Assembly: GCA_965228445.1 (NCBI GenBank)
Contig: OZ245813.1
Span: 2,728,001-2,792,000 of the forward strand
Source of the DNA: Thalassobaculum sp965228445
GTDB lineage: Bacteria > Pseudomonadota > Alphaproteobacteria > Thalassobaculales > Thalassobaculaceae
Direction of reading: 5' to 3'
Length of the DNA: 64,000 nt
Position numbers and translations under genes: made by a program
The notes under the pieces: generated by a model
Database searches by the model: none
What the model was told of the DNA's origin: nothing
The model's input: the letters and a program-made list of their open reading frames with translations, nothing else
In this document: positions 1-8,293 of the stretch, piece after piece
How the letters are laid out: the number at the start of each line of letters is the position of its first letter
How positions within the stretch are numbered: the stretch's first letter is position 1

Positions 1-114
1 GTACGATTGGGCTTATCCCATGCATAAAGATCGATGCACACCTCGGAGCAGGAACGCGCGGGAGTTAAGCGCGGGCGGGAGGGTTGCTACTACAGGCCGC
101 CCGCCTAGACCGTT
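1..114. other. window edge, no gene seen
   Basis: No coding sequence or RNA is apparent between the window edge and the end of the IS630-like remnant. The stretch is probably sequence flanking that remnant, but no terminal inverted repeat could be fixed. Confidence 0.4.
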
Positions 115-977
115 TCACGATTTGACAGAAGCGTATCCAGCGCTTCGAAGTAGTTGGAATACTCTATGGGCGTGGTGATGTCGACGAGTCGGCCAAGGAG
201 TTCTTGACGGTTTGCGCCTGTGCGATGCGCACCCGTTGTTTGATCTTGGAGAAGAGTTGCTCGATCGGATTGAGGTCGGGGGAGTACTTCGGCAGGAACA
301 AGAGGTGGGCGCCGGCGTGACGGATGGCGTTGCGGGCGGCTATTAATTTGTGGCTCCCCAGGTTGTCGAGGATGACGATCTCGCCCGGCAAGAGGATCTA
401 ATAGACATCGGCCTGGAAGCTTATGGCGTTGATCGGGCCGTCGAAGTCGCAGGGTGCGGTCAGCCGATCAGCGCGCCCCCTTGCGGCCCTAGCCGCGCCA
501 AGGGGCCATGTCGGTCATCACCCAAGTCTCGTATAGGAAGACCAAGCGTTCGAGGTCGAGGCTGCCCTGTAGTGCTGTTCAACGCCGGCGATGACGCACC
601 ACGTCGCCACAGTAGCGTTCAAGCGCCAACAGCGGTCTTTTTGAAGCTCAGATCCCAGCGCCGCAGGAACGGCCAGCCCGTATGTGCGACGCCCCGATCC
701 CACGATCCGCCAGCGCGTCCTTCAAGCCGCGCAGCGTCAGATGCGGTGTCCGGTCGATCAAATCCAAGATTATCGCCTGGTGCGGCTCCAGAACAAGCCA
801 GCGATGACCACCCACCTTGCCCGTCGCCACGCTCCCGGTCGCAGGAGGGCACTGCGACCACTTCAGGACCGCGGAGATGGCCACACCGAAGCGCGCGTTT
901 ACGCAACGCGTCCTCTCGCCGGCCTCGACTGCCGAAGCCACCCGCGCCATAAGTTCATTCAAAGGAGGTCGCGCCAT
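115..977 (-). pseudogene. IS630-family transposase, degenerate
   Basis: This is a broken transposase of the IS630 type, read on the minus strand in at least three frames. The N-terminal helix-turn-helix part (about 977-648) begins MARPPLNELMARV and contains a typical LRGLKDALADRGI segment. The catalytic DDE part (about 391-180) holds DNLGSHK and LPKYSPDLNPIEQLFSKIK, which are IS630 hallmarks. The extreme C-terminus (NYF, then SAGYASVKS before a stop at 115-117) is split by a further frame change. The middle, about 400-650, is scrambled. An intact IS630 transposase is about 340 residues in one or two frames, so this copy is surely inactive. It marks the outer edge of the accessory stretch. Confidence 0.85.
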
Positions 978-1062
978 CCATGCTGGCCTGCTTCTCCAGC
1001 AGGAAGCTTGAACCAGGGTCGCGACACCATAGGAATCCCCTGCGATTCCCTCAACCCAGGAT

Positions 1063-1356
1063 TCACTCTAGGGTTAGGACTCGATCGAGCCACCATGCGA
1101 TCGATGCGACGATATAGACAGCGGAAAGGGAGGTGTCTGCTCGCTTGTCATAGCGAATCGCAATCCGCCTGAAGCCGTTGAGGTGGCAGAATAGGCGCTT
1201 GATCAGATTTTGCTGTTTGTCGGCGTCGGGGGTATAGGGATGCGGATTCTTGCGTGTGGAATTTGGCGGGATCAATGGCTCCGGGACGATCGAAATCGCT
1301 CTGGACACGAAATGCTTGGTGTTAACCGCCGAGACTGGGGCCGAGAATTCGACCAA
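1063..1356 (-). pseudogene. IS5-family transposase, C-terminal fragment
   Basis: The last 50 or so codons of this minus-strand frame match the C-terminus of IS5-family (IS427-like) transposases. They show an N-L-I-K-R-L-F segment followed by HLNGFRRIAIRYDKRAD and a hydrophobic tail containing ASIAWWL. The preceding part, including PEPLIPPNSTRKNPHPYTPD, also fits the region just before this motif. The upstream two thirds of the gene, with the first catalytic residues, is absent, so this is a truncated relic. It lies between the IS630-like remnant and the FkbM gene, and no terminal repeats were identified. Confidence 0.75.
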
Positions 1357-1512
1357 AAATGACCCATTTGCGAGGGACCGCCGCCGAGGGCGAAGCTATT
1401 TCATACGCTGGCCCGACACGATGCCGAGAAAAAACTATCGAACGAAAACTTAAAATATGCGTCATTGTAATTCATGAGGGACCTATTTTACTCCATTTTA
1501 TAATTAACCAAT

Positions 1513-2364
1513 CTAAAAATGCGCCCTAAAGCGTTCGAAGAGTTCCGAATCACGGGAAAACAGAACATTCCCCATGTAGTCACCACTTTCATATGCCGCC
1601 CGAACCTCATTGGGATCCCTTAAACCCTCTCTCCGAAAAGCTAACTGCTCCGAGCACACCTCAAATCCCATATCAAAAAGAGCCCTACAGCTGTCTCGCG
1701 TTGCAATTTTATTTTGATCAAATTCAATCTGTATGCTCCTAACATCAAGGAGGTCGACTACCTCTTTAATGGCCTGGACAATAATGCTTTCGATGCCGTC
1801 TACATCTAATTTAATATGAGTAGCTCGCCCGTCACGCAGCCTATTGAGCTCGGCCAACGGCAACGTCATGACCGGCTGCCCCATATGTACGTTGCCGCCA
1901 CCGCCTAACTGATTGAAGCTGTGCCCGGCGGTCACTCCATTGAGCGCTAAGATTTCGATGGCCTGCGAGCTATTCGCAACGGCCGCATTGATCGGATAGC
2001 AGCGTTGATCTTTGTCATTGAGCATTTTATTCAAAAACAACTCATATGAATTAAATATGGATGGTTCGATCGAAATAATCCGACTCATACCTTCCGCGAT
2101 AGCATACATGCTATAGACACCAATATTAGCACCAATGTCGATTAACATGTCTTCTCTGGGAAGAGAATCAAGATAAGTTAATGTACAGGGCTCTTTCGAA
2201 TAAAATGAAAGCGCGCGAGATTTACAAAATGAATTAGCATTTCTTAAAAAGAACTTCCCGCTAGGCGTTTTTATTTTAAACACCTCTCCAAAATTCTGAT
2301 GCTGGCCGACAGACACAAACTCCCTCGGCGAAACGGGTGACGCAATCGAAATAAACTGGTTCAT
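1513..2364 (-). CDS. FkbM family methyltransferase
   Basis: This 283-residue protein is a SAM-dependent methyltransferase of the FkbM type, a family that often O-methylates sugars in surface glycans. The SAM-binding motif I is LIDIGANIGVYSMYA (about residues 73-87). The acidic FkbM motif appears downstream as IKLDVDGIE, followed by an IQIEFD strand. The gene starts with ATG at 2364, and the upstream neighbour is the Kdo-hydroxylase-like gene in the same orientation about 60 bp away. GC is clearly lower than in the window's core genes, which suggests horizontal acquisition together with the surrounding IS debris. The sugar or lipid acceptor cannot be told from the sequence. Confidence 0.85.
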   Translation of the reverse strand: MNQFISIASPVSPREFVSVGQHQNFGEVFKIKTPSGKFFLRNANSFCKSRALSFYSKEPCTLTYLDSLPREDMLIDIGANIGVYSMYAIAEGMSRIISIEPSIFNSYELFLNKMLNDKDQRCYPINAAVANSSQAIEILALNGVTAGHSFNQLGGGGNVHMGQPVMTLPLAELNRLRDGRATHIKLDVDGIESIIVQAIKEVVDLLDVRSIQIEFDQNKIATRDSCRALFDMGFEVCSEQLAFRREGLRDPNEVRAAYESGDYMGNVLFSRDSELFERFRAHF

Positions 2365-2423
2365 TACGCTTAAGACTCCATGGCAAAAGGCCGATCTAGG
2401 CAGCTACCTCACGTTAAAGGCTT

Positions 2424-3347
2424 CTACGTTTGCTCTCCCCGACTTTGGGATCTGTCTATTCCGGAAGGAAGACCTTTGATCCCCTCCAATATCCCTGAAA
2501 AATTTGTTGACGCCTGGAATCCTGCATCCTTAAGCCACCCCAACACTTCTATTCTCTCTCCTTTAAAGCCCGGCATATGTTTTGGATTCACTCCCAATAT
2601 CTCAATCGCGATCATTCTATTCCCATAAACTATCTCATGAGCCACCGTTGCACCATTAGCAATCACCGCACCACCAGGAGGTATCTCAACCGTGACTGCA
2701 TCGCATTTTTCGACGTAGCCAATGCGATCGAGCAAAAATGTCAATGTGTTCAAATCCGCCGGCAGCGCGTCAGGGAGAGAATCTTTTGAATTCATCAGAT
2801 ATTCTTTTAGAGTCGGTCCCACGCGCCAAACTCTAGGTGCATCATCTACGTTCAAGAAGATCTTTATTCGTGTCTGATCGGCTTTTCTAGCATCGAGCGG
2901 CGCTCCATTCAAAAAATAATCAAAATGCAACCCCTCAGCCCTCGTCGGCACTAGCCGAAACGTACAATTATAACTTGCCCGGCGGAAACCCGGAAACATT
3001 GCCGCAGCCATTTTTCTCATTTGAATATCTAGGCTATAAAATTCATAAACTAACTTTGCCAAAAGGACATCGTCTCTAACAACCTTTGTTAGCGGATTCC
3101 CTGGATTACGAACAAGCCCTGCTTCTTCCATAATATAGGGAGACAGTGTAACGCCATCCACTGTACCGATCTTTTTAAACTTTGAAGGCAACGTAATTTT
3201 TGAAAAAAAATCCGAATCGTATGACACTTGAGCGTCATCTATAAGAAGGACCGCACTATTTTCATACTGAGCCTGTGCATCCGGTTGAGAGGCGACAAAC
3301 TCCGCCAGGGTGGCGTACCGGATCAACGGAGCGATCTTTAAGCTCAT
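2424..3347 (-). CDS. Fe(II)/2-oxoglutarate oxygenase resembling Kdo 3-hydroxylase
   Basis: The 307-residue product carries what looks like a 2-oxoglutarate oxygenase facial triad. H141 and D143 sit in LHFDYF, the distal H237 in VAHEIVYG, and R244 is suitably placed for the 2-oxoglutarate carboxylate. The stretch R-I-K-I-F-L-N followed by PRVWRVG (about 160-177) resembles the R-hydrophobic-x-F-x-N ... PRVWRVG region of KdoO enzymes, which hydroxylate Kdo at C3 in LPS. Family resemblance is from memory, so the function is an inference. The gene is co-oriented with the FkbM methyltransferase downstream. Low GC and flanking insertion sequences suggest an acquired glycan-modifying pair. An alternative is a general phytanoyl-CoA-type oxygenase. 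Confidence 0.55.
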   Translation of the reverse strand: MSLKIAPLIRYATLAEFVASQPDAQAQYENSAVLLIDDAQVSYDSDFFSKITLPSKFKKIGTVDGVTLSPYIMEEAGLVRNPGNPLTKVVRDDVLLAKLVYEFYSLDIQMRKMAAAMFPGFRRASYNCTFRLVPTRAEGLHFDYFLNGAPLDARKADQTRIKIFLNVDDAPRVWRVGPTLKEYLMNSKDSLPDALPADLNTLTFLLDRIGYVEKCDAVTVEIPPGGAVIANGATVAHEIVYGNRMIAIEILGVNPKHMPGFKGERIEVLGWLKDAGFQASTNFSGILEGIKGLPSGIDRSQSRGEQT

Positions 3348-3603
3348 ACTTCCAACCCTCGACTCTACTGAAGCCCACCCGTCACAACGCCTACCGTACT
3401 AATCCCATACGAGGTTTCGAGCAATAGCTTCGTGCCTTTGACCATTCGACACCCTGGTGAACACCACCCGGAACATCATTGTAAAAGCGGTGGTCGCTTC
3501 GATTACCACCCAATTTTGGAAGAACTGAGCTACTCCCCGAAAGCTGGACAGTGACGCAAGCTTTGGTCTGAGGTCTGCTGATCTTTTCGAGAAGAGATCG
3601 GAG

Positions 3604-3900
3604 GTGTCGAAGCGCAAGCAGCACAAGCCTGATTTCAAGACCCGCGTCGCCCTTGAGGCCCTAAAGAGCGAGCAGACGATCACTGAGTTGGCGAGCCGGT
3701 TCGGTGTGCATCCGACGATGATCTACCGGTGGAAGCACGCCCTGCCGGACGGGGCCTCGGATATATTCGAACGTGGAGGCCGAACGAAGACGCGGGAGGT
3801 CTCCGAAGAAACCGTCACGGAGCTTCACGCGAAGATCGGTGATTTGGCTGTCGCCAACAATTTTTTGTCGCGAAAGCTCAAGCCCTGGACCGGGAAGTGA
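3604..3900 (+). CDS. IS3-family transposase OrfA (helix-turn-helix)
   Basis: This intact 98-residue frame is the DNA-binding OrfA of the IS3 element. It opens with lysine- and arginine-rich residues, then a helix-turn-helix (ELASRFGVHPTMIYRWK, about residues 29-45), and ends with a short leucine-zipper-like helix. It overlaps the downstream orfB by 4 bp (3897-3900), the place where IS3 elements normally make a -1 frameshift to produce OrfAB. Because orfB is interrupted, OrfA alone could at most act as a repressor of transposition. Confidence 0.85.
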   Translation: MSKRKQHKPDFKTRVALEALKSEQTITELASRFGVHPTMIYRWKHALPDGASDIFERGGRTKTREVSEETVTELHAKIGDLAVANNFLSRKLKPWTGK

Positions 3901-4721
3901 GGAGACAGATGGTGGATCGATCCCATGCTGTCCTCAGCGTTTGCGAGCAGTGCCGTCTGCTGTCGCTCCCGCGCTCAGCCTTCTACTACACACCTCTGGG
4001 CGACACGCCGCTGAACCTGGCATTGATGCGCCGGATCGACGAGCAATTCCTCGAGATCCCGTTCTACGGTGTGCGGCATATGACCTGGAATCTGCAAGCC
4101 CAAGGCACTCCGGTCAACGAAAGGCGGGTCCGTCGCCTGATGCGGTTGATGGGTCTGATGCCGATCTACCAGCGCCCAAAGACGAGCACCCGGGCCAAGG
4201 AGCACAAGGTCTGGCCGTAGCCGCTGCGTGGCCTGCGGATCGAGCGCGCAAACCAGGTCTGGTGTGCGGACGTGACCTATCTCCCCATGCAACGAGGGTT
4301 CCTTTATCTGACCGTCCTCATGGGCTTGGCAACCTGCAAGGTTTAGGCGTGGCGGCTATCAAACATTCTCGATGCCGAGCCCTACGTCGAAGCGGCGACA
4401 GAGGCGATCGTGCGACATGGCGCGCCGGAGATCATGAACACCGAGCAGCGCAGCCAGTTCACGTCCTGGGCCTGGACCAATGCCCTCAGGCAGGCCGGTG
4501 TGCGGATATCCATGGATGGTAAGAGCCGGTTCCTTGGCAACATCTTCATCGAGCGGCTGTGGTGCCCCCTCGAATACGAGTGCGTCTATCTGCATGCCTG
4601 GGGCGGCGGACGAGAAGCTCGTCGGGGGATCGGCGCATGGATGGACTTCTACAACCAGCGACGGCCGCATACCGCCCTTGCCGGGCAAACACCCCACGCC
4701 GCCCCCACTGGCAACACATGA
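3897..4721 (+). pseudogene. IS3-family transposase OrfB, two in-frame amber stops
   Basis: A single frame runs from 3897 to 4721 with no frameshift, but TAG codons interrupt it at 4218-4220 and 4344-4346. Read through, it is an ordinary IS3 integrase of about 275 residues. The HTH_21 part ends near KEHKVWP, then the DDE core starts with CADVTYLPM, where the first catalytic Asp is present. The second catalytic motif normally reads NTDQGSQF, but here it is NTEQRSQF, so the second Asp is Glu and the Gly is Arg. The last motif FIERLW keeps its Glu. Stops and the lost Asp make this a dead transposase. Confidence 0.85.
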
Positions 4722-4970
4722 ACCTGAAGCAAACCGGCCAGCAAGACCGACCCGTAGCTTAACCAGATACTGAATCTGTCCAACCGATGGGGAGTAGCAC
4801 GGTAGTATTTGTACAAGAATATCCCTTGAAGTCGCCGAGCAAGAACTTCGATCGTATACCTTGAACATTTTAACGTGCGCATCAGGAACAAGCCCGCGAT
4901 AGATGCAGAGGCTCTTTGACTACTCCTAATACTCAGCTCTCAGGCGACTTAATCTGATCCATTAGCCTGA

Positions 4971-5522
4971 CTACCAGTTGCGGCAGTGAAAGAGCACAGT
5001 ATGCCCAATCTTGTTTTCCGGTCGCGCGACCCGCATCGTACGAAGGTCAATAACTTCCATATGGGACCAGATTTTACTAAACCACCAAGCAGGATCTCGC
5101 AAAAGTATGTGGGCATTTCGGCCGTCGGCGAGTGTTTTTACGGCTGGATAGGTCGCCACGGTGAGGATCATTTCCTTCAATGCATGGGCGGTGATGTCTT
5201 TGATAACAGCATCGATACGATCCTCCTCTATATGCTCAAGCACATCAAGGCAAACAACCAGCTCAGCAGGCTCTGGTCGTTTCGCAAACCGTTCGACCGC
5301 CGGGTCGTATCCTTGATACGGTACGGTACAACCCATTTGGTTGAGTACATCAAACAGACGCCCTTTACCTGCCCCATAATCCAGCAGAGATTTGGTATTG
5401 GCGCGCTGCATGGATTGAAAAATCAGCGACGCATAATTTTTTGAAGCGACGCCATAGCCAGGGTTGCGATGCAGCTCTTTCTGAAGCTCAAGATATTCTG
5501 GCGAAATATACTCGTTGGACAT
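4971..5522 (-). CDS. class I SAM-dependent methyltransferase (small)
   Basis: This 183-residue protein contains a SAM-binding motif I as LLDYGAGKGRLFDVL (about residues 46-60). It is followed by YDPAVERFAKRP and a motif-II-like VVCLDVLEHIEEDRID, the usual D-V-L-E-H signature of class I methyltransferases. The C-terminal half has a tryptophan-rich WWFSKIWSHM segment and no further domain. The substrate is unknown. The gene stands alone between two IS3-family remnants and has the low GC of this accessory stretch. It may be the remaining piece of a glycan cassette broken up by insertion sequences. Confidence 0.75.
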   Translation of the reverse strand: MSNEYISPEYLELQKELHRNPGYGVASKNYASLIFQSMQRANTKSLLDYGAGKGRLFDVLNQMGCTVPYQGYDPAVERFAKRPEPAELVVCLDVLEHIEEDRIDAVIKDITAHALKEMILTVATYPAVKTLADGRNAHILLRDPAWWFSKIWSHMEVIDLRTMRVARPENKIGHTVLFHCRNW

Positions 5523-5646
5523 TGGCGACCAGCCCAGTTTGTGAACAGCGGTAGTTATCTAGCGAATTTCCGAGCGGATCGAAACTGTTTTCGAGGAGAG
5601 GTTCCGCGCGTAGGGTCGTGTGATCGGAGCCCCGAGTTTCCTCCGG

Positions 5647-6803
5647 CTATTGATAGAGCCCAGGCATTGATGGATGGCTTGTTGTTGATGGGATGGCAAG
5701 CGCAAGCAGGTGCAGGGCATGCCCTGCACCTGCTTGCGCGGCGATCTCGGAAGGGGTCCTACCGCCCAAGCTCGAGTACGGCCTGACGGTGTTGTAACCC
5801 CGCTTCCAGGCGCCGAGCACGACGCGGGCGTGGCCCAGCGAGGCCAACAGCATCTCGTTCAGGCACTCGTCCCGCAGGCGCCCGTTGAAGCTCTCCAAGA
5901 AGCCGTCTGCATCGGCGTGCCCGGCGCGATGTAGTGCCACTCCACGGCGTGCTCCTGGCTCCAGCGCAGCACCGACATGCTGGTGAGTTCGGTGCCGTTA
6001 TCGCTGACGATGGTCTGCGGCCTGGTCCGGCGCCGTCAGATCAGGGTATCGAGTTCCCGCGCCACGCGCTGGCCCGAGAGTGAGGTGTCGGCCGCCAGGG
6101 CCGGGCACTCGCGGGTGAAGTCGTCGACGATCGCCAGGATCCGGAAGCGTCGCCCGTCCGATAAGGCGTCGGACACGAAATCCAGCGACCATCTCCGGTT
6201 CGGCCCGTCCGGAGGGCTGAGGGGCGCCCGCGTCCCCAGCGCCCGCTTGCGCCCACCCCGACGACGCACCTGGAGCTCTCCTCGCGATACAGCCGTCGCC
6301 GCTTCTTGTGGTTCGTCGCGCCCCCTCGCGGGTCAGCAACAGGTGAAGGCGGCGATACCCAAACCGCCGCCGCTCGCGCGAGAGCGCCCCCAGGCGCTGA
6401 CCTCCACGTCGTCAGGTCTGCACCATCGGTAGCGCACCGACGACCGGTCCACCGCCAGGACACAACACGCCCGCCGCTCGCTCGCCGCGTGCGCCGCACC
6501 CAGGCAGGCAACGGCCTCCCGCTTCGCTGCGGGCGTCACCATTTTTATGACGCGATGTCCTTCTGCATGGCGTTGTCCAGTATCGCCCCCGCCAGCAACT
6601 TCTTCAGCCGTGCGTTCTCGTCCTCCAGGCTCTTCAGCCACTTGGCCTCCGACACCTCAAGCCCACCATACTTGGGCTTCCCACTTGTAGAACGTCGCGT
6701 CGCTGATCCCATGGCGGCGGCACACATCCGCCGTCTTCTGACCGGTCTCCTACTCACGCAAGATTACGATGATCTGCTCTTCGCTGGACCGACTGCACCT
6801 CAT
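5647..6803 (-). pseudogene. IS3-family (IS407-type) orfA-orfB, multiply broken
   Basis: Read on the minus strand, orfA starts at 6803 (MRCSRSSEEQIIVILRE). An in-frame TAG falls where a Gln is expected, then the usual ADVCRRHGISDATFYKW helix-turn-helix follows. A frame change leads into EVSEAKWLKSLEDENARLKKLL. OrfB survives in pieces: a catalytic segment RRWSLDFVSDALSDGRRFR with IVDDFTREC (about 6250-6080), and the C-terminus DGFLESFNGRLRDECLNE through YSSLGGRTPSEIAAQ (about 5905-5730). Normal IS407-type elements need only one programmed frameshift, whereas several breaks are present here. Terminal repeats were not resolved. Confidence 0.8.
5700..5739. repeat. 40-bp perfect palindrome inside the IS407-type remnant
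   Basis: Positions 5700-5719 are the exact reverse complement of 5720-5739, with no spacer (centre CAT|GC). The palindrome overlaps the codons for the last part of the IS transposase, just after the conserved TPSEIAA segment. Both arms read GCGCAAGCAGGTGCAGGGCA from the outside inwards. Such a long perfect palindrome is unusual in coding sequence and could extrude as a cruciform or act as a transcription terminator without a T-run. Confidence 0.9.
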
Positions 6804-6906
6804 CTGATCCGTCTCCTCGTTAGAGAAACAGACAATTTAAACGATGCGGACCCTTCAGTGGCGCCGCCATCCCAATTCTAAACCCAAAAGATGACCGAGC
6901 AACAGC

Positions 6907-8259
6907 TCAAGGCACAGCCATTCCTTTTTCAAAAATAAAAGATAACGGCGACACCACGAAATCCAAAACCGACCTTTGACCTGCCTTAAAAAGAAGATCC
7001 GCTGCCATGCCTGGAATTACTCGTACATCCGCCAACTTTTGCCATTCCCCCGGATCAATCGACACCTTAACGTCATAATAGTCCAGCTGCCTTTGAGCGT
7101 CATAAAGAACATCAGGAGATACCTCTTCGACTTCCCCTAAAAGGAGCGGACTGCGGCGCGCGGCCTTTGGGCCGGCTGAAGCCTTCACACGAACCTCAAC
7201 AGGCATACCTCGGTAAACACCCTCGATATCATTTGCACCAATCTTTGCTGCAATAATCAGCTTTTCATCCTCAGGGACAATATACATAAGAGGTTCACCA
7301 GCACGCACTACGTAGTCCGAATGGTAGACCGACAATCCCAAAACAATCCCCTTATGAGGGCTCAATATCGTCTTGTCCGAGATCCCTTGCTCGACCACCG
7401 CTAAATTATACCGAATCTCATTTTCTTGCCGTTTTAGAAGGCCCAATTTTTCCGACGCAACGCGCGTCGCTTCTGTTTTAATCTGCAATATTGATTTCTC
7501 AAATTCCGCGATTTGGCCCTGTCTCATTGTTATCTCGGAAAGAAGTTGAGCTCGTTCTCCGACTAGCCCCGCTTCAGCACGAGCCAACGCTAAAACCCGT
7601 GTCTTAGGCACATACCCCTTTTCTGAGAGATATCTCATGCCTTCCAACTCTTCCGATACCAAACCGAGTTGAGTGCCAATCGCTTCTCGGCGCGCCCTAA
7701 GGCCATTGATACCTTCTTGGGTTTGACTTTTTCGATCCCCAAGGATAGCAAGTTGTTGTTGAATTGACTTTCTGTCCGTCTCGAACAACGAGACCTGACC
7801 GTCGACTAACTTCGAAAGTCTCGGATCGGCCGCCACATCCGGCATTAATTCGCTAAGGTCAACGCTCGCTCTGTCATCTATAACCGCCTGGTGCCGTTCC
7901 TGTTCGAGTTGGTTAGCGGTAAGCTGATAACGGAGGAAATCAAGGCGCTCTTCCTCCTCTCCCGCGTCAAGTTCAAGAAGGACCGTTCCGGCTTCGACGA
8001 CGTCGTTTTCATTGACGTAGACGTTCTCCACACGACCGCTCGTGACCGAACTGATTGTCAGACGTTCGGTTTCAATCTGAACCTTACCTGACGTAGTGAC
8101 ACCTTTATCCAACCATGTCAGGGCCGCCCAAATCACTAAGCTTCCAAAAATTGCGAAGATCAGGAACGCCCCAAACCACAAAGGAAAAGTCCTAGGGTCT
8201 CGCCGCCTTTGCAACGCTGGGCTCTTCGGAGTAGCATTAGTTGTTTGAATCATAGCCAT
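6907..8259 (-). CDS. type I secretion membrane-fusion protein, HlyD family
   Basis: This 450-residue protein is the periplasmic adaptor that links an inner-membrane ABC exporter to an outer-membrane channel. It has a cytoplasmic N-terminus, one transmembrane helix (about residues 28-50) and a half-lipoyl motif (SGRVENVYVNENDVVEAGTVLLELD). A long coiled-coil hairpin covers about residues 90-290, followed by the matching second half-motif (KTILSPHKGIVLGLSVYHSDYV, split here) and a beta-barrel C-terminus. The length is normal for PrtE-type adaptors. It follows the ABC transporter gene by 34 bp in the same orientation. The start at 8259 has only a weak AAGAAG ribosome-binding site, and 8253 is an alternative. 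No TolC-type gene is in the window. Confidence 0.93.
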   Translation of the reverse strand: MAMIQTTNATPKSPALQRRRDPRTFPLWFGAFLIFAIFGSLVIWAALTWLDKGVTTSGKVQIETERLTISSVTSGRVENVYVNENDVVEAGTVLLELDAGEEEERLDFLRYQLTANQLEQERHQAVIDDRASVDLSELMPDVAADPRLSKLVDGQVSLFETDRKSIQQQLAILGDRKSQTQEGINGLRARREAIGTQLGLVSEELEGMRYLSEKGYVPKTRVLALARAEAGLVGERAQLLSEITMRQGQIAEFEKSILQIKTEATRVASEKLGLLKRQENEIRYNLAVVEQGISDKTILSPHKGIVLGLSVYHSDYVVRAGEPLMYIVPEDEKLIIAAKIGANDIEGVYRGMPVEVRVKASAGPKAARRSPLLLGEVEEVSPDVLYDAQRQLDYYDVKVSIDPGEWQKLADVRVIPGMAADLLFKAGQRSVLDFVVSPLSFIFEKGMAVP

Positions 8260-8293
8260 AGCATGCTTCTTTCAATCCATTGCCGCACCTACA

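Larger units (their letters stand above)
3529..4798 (+). mobile_element. IS3-family insertion sequence, decayed, with both inverted repeats
   Basis: The left end (3529-3551) and the reverse complement of the right end (4776-4798) match at 18 of 23 positions. Ten identical bases (GCTACTCCCC) lie at the tip and seven (TGGACAG) at the inner end. Between them lie orfA and orfB in the normal IS3 arrangement with a 4-bp overlap. The element is about 1.27 kb, the usual size. No clear target-site duplication is visible beside the tips, and the right tip may be one or two bases longer. The transposase reading frame is interrupted, so the copy cannot move by itself. Confidence 0.85.
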
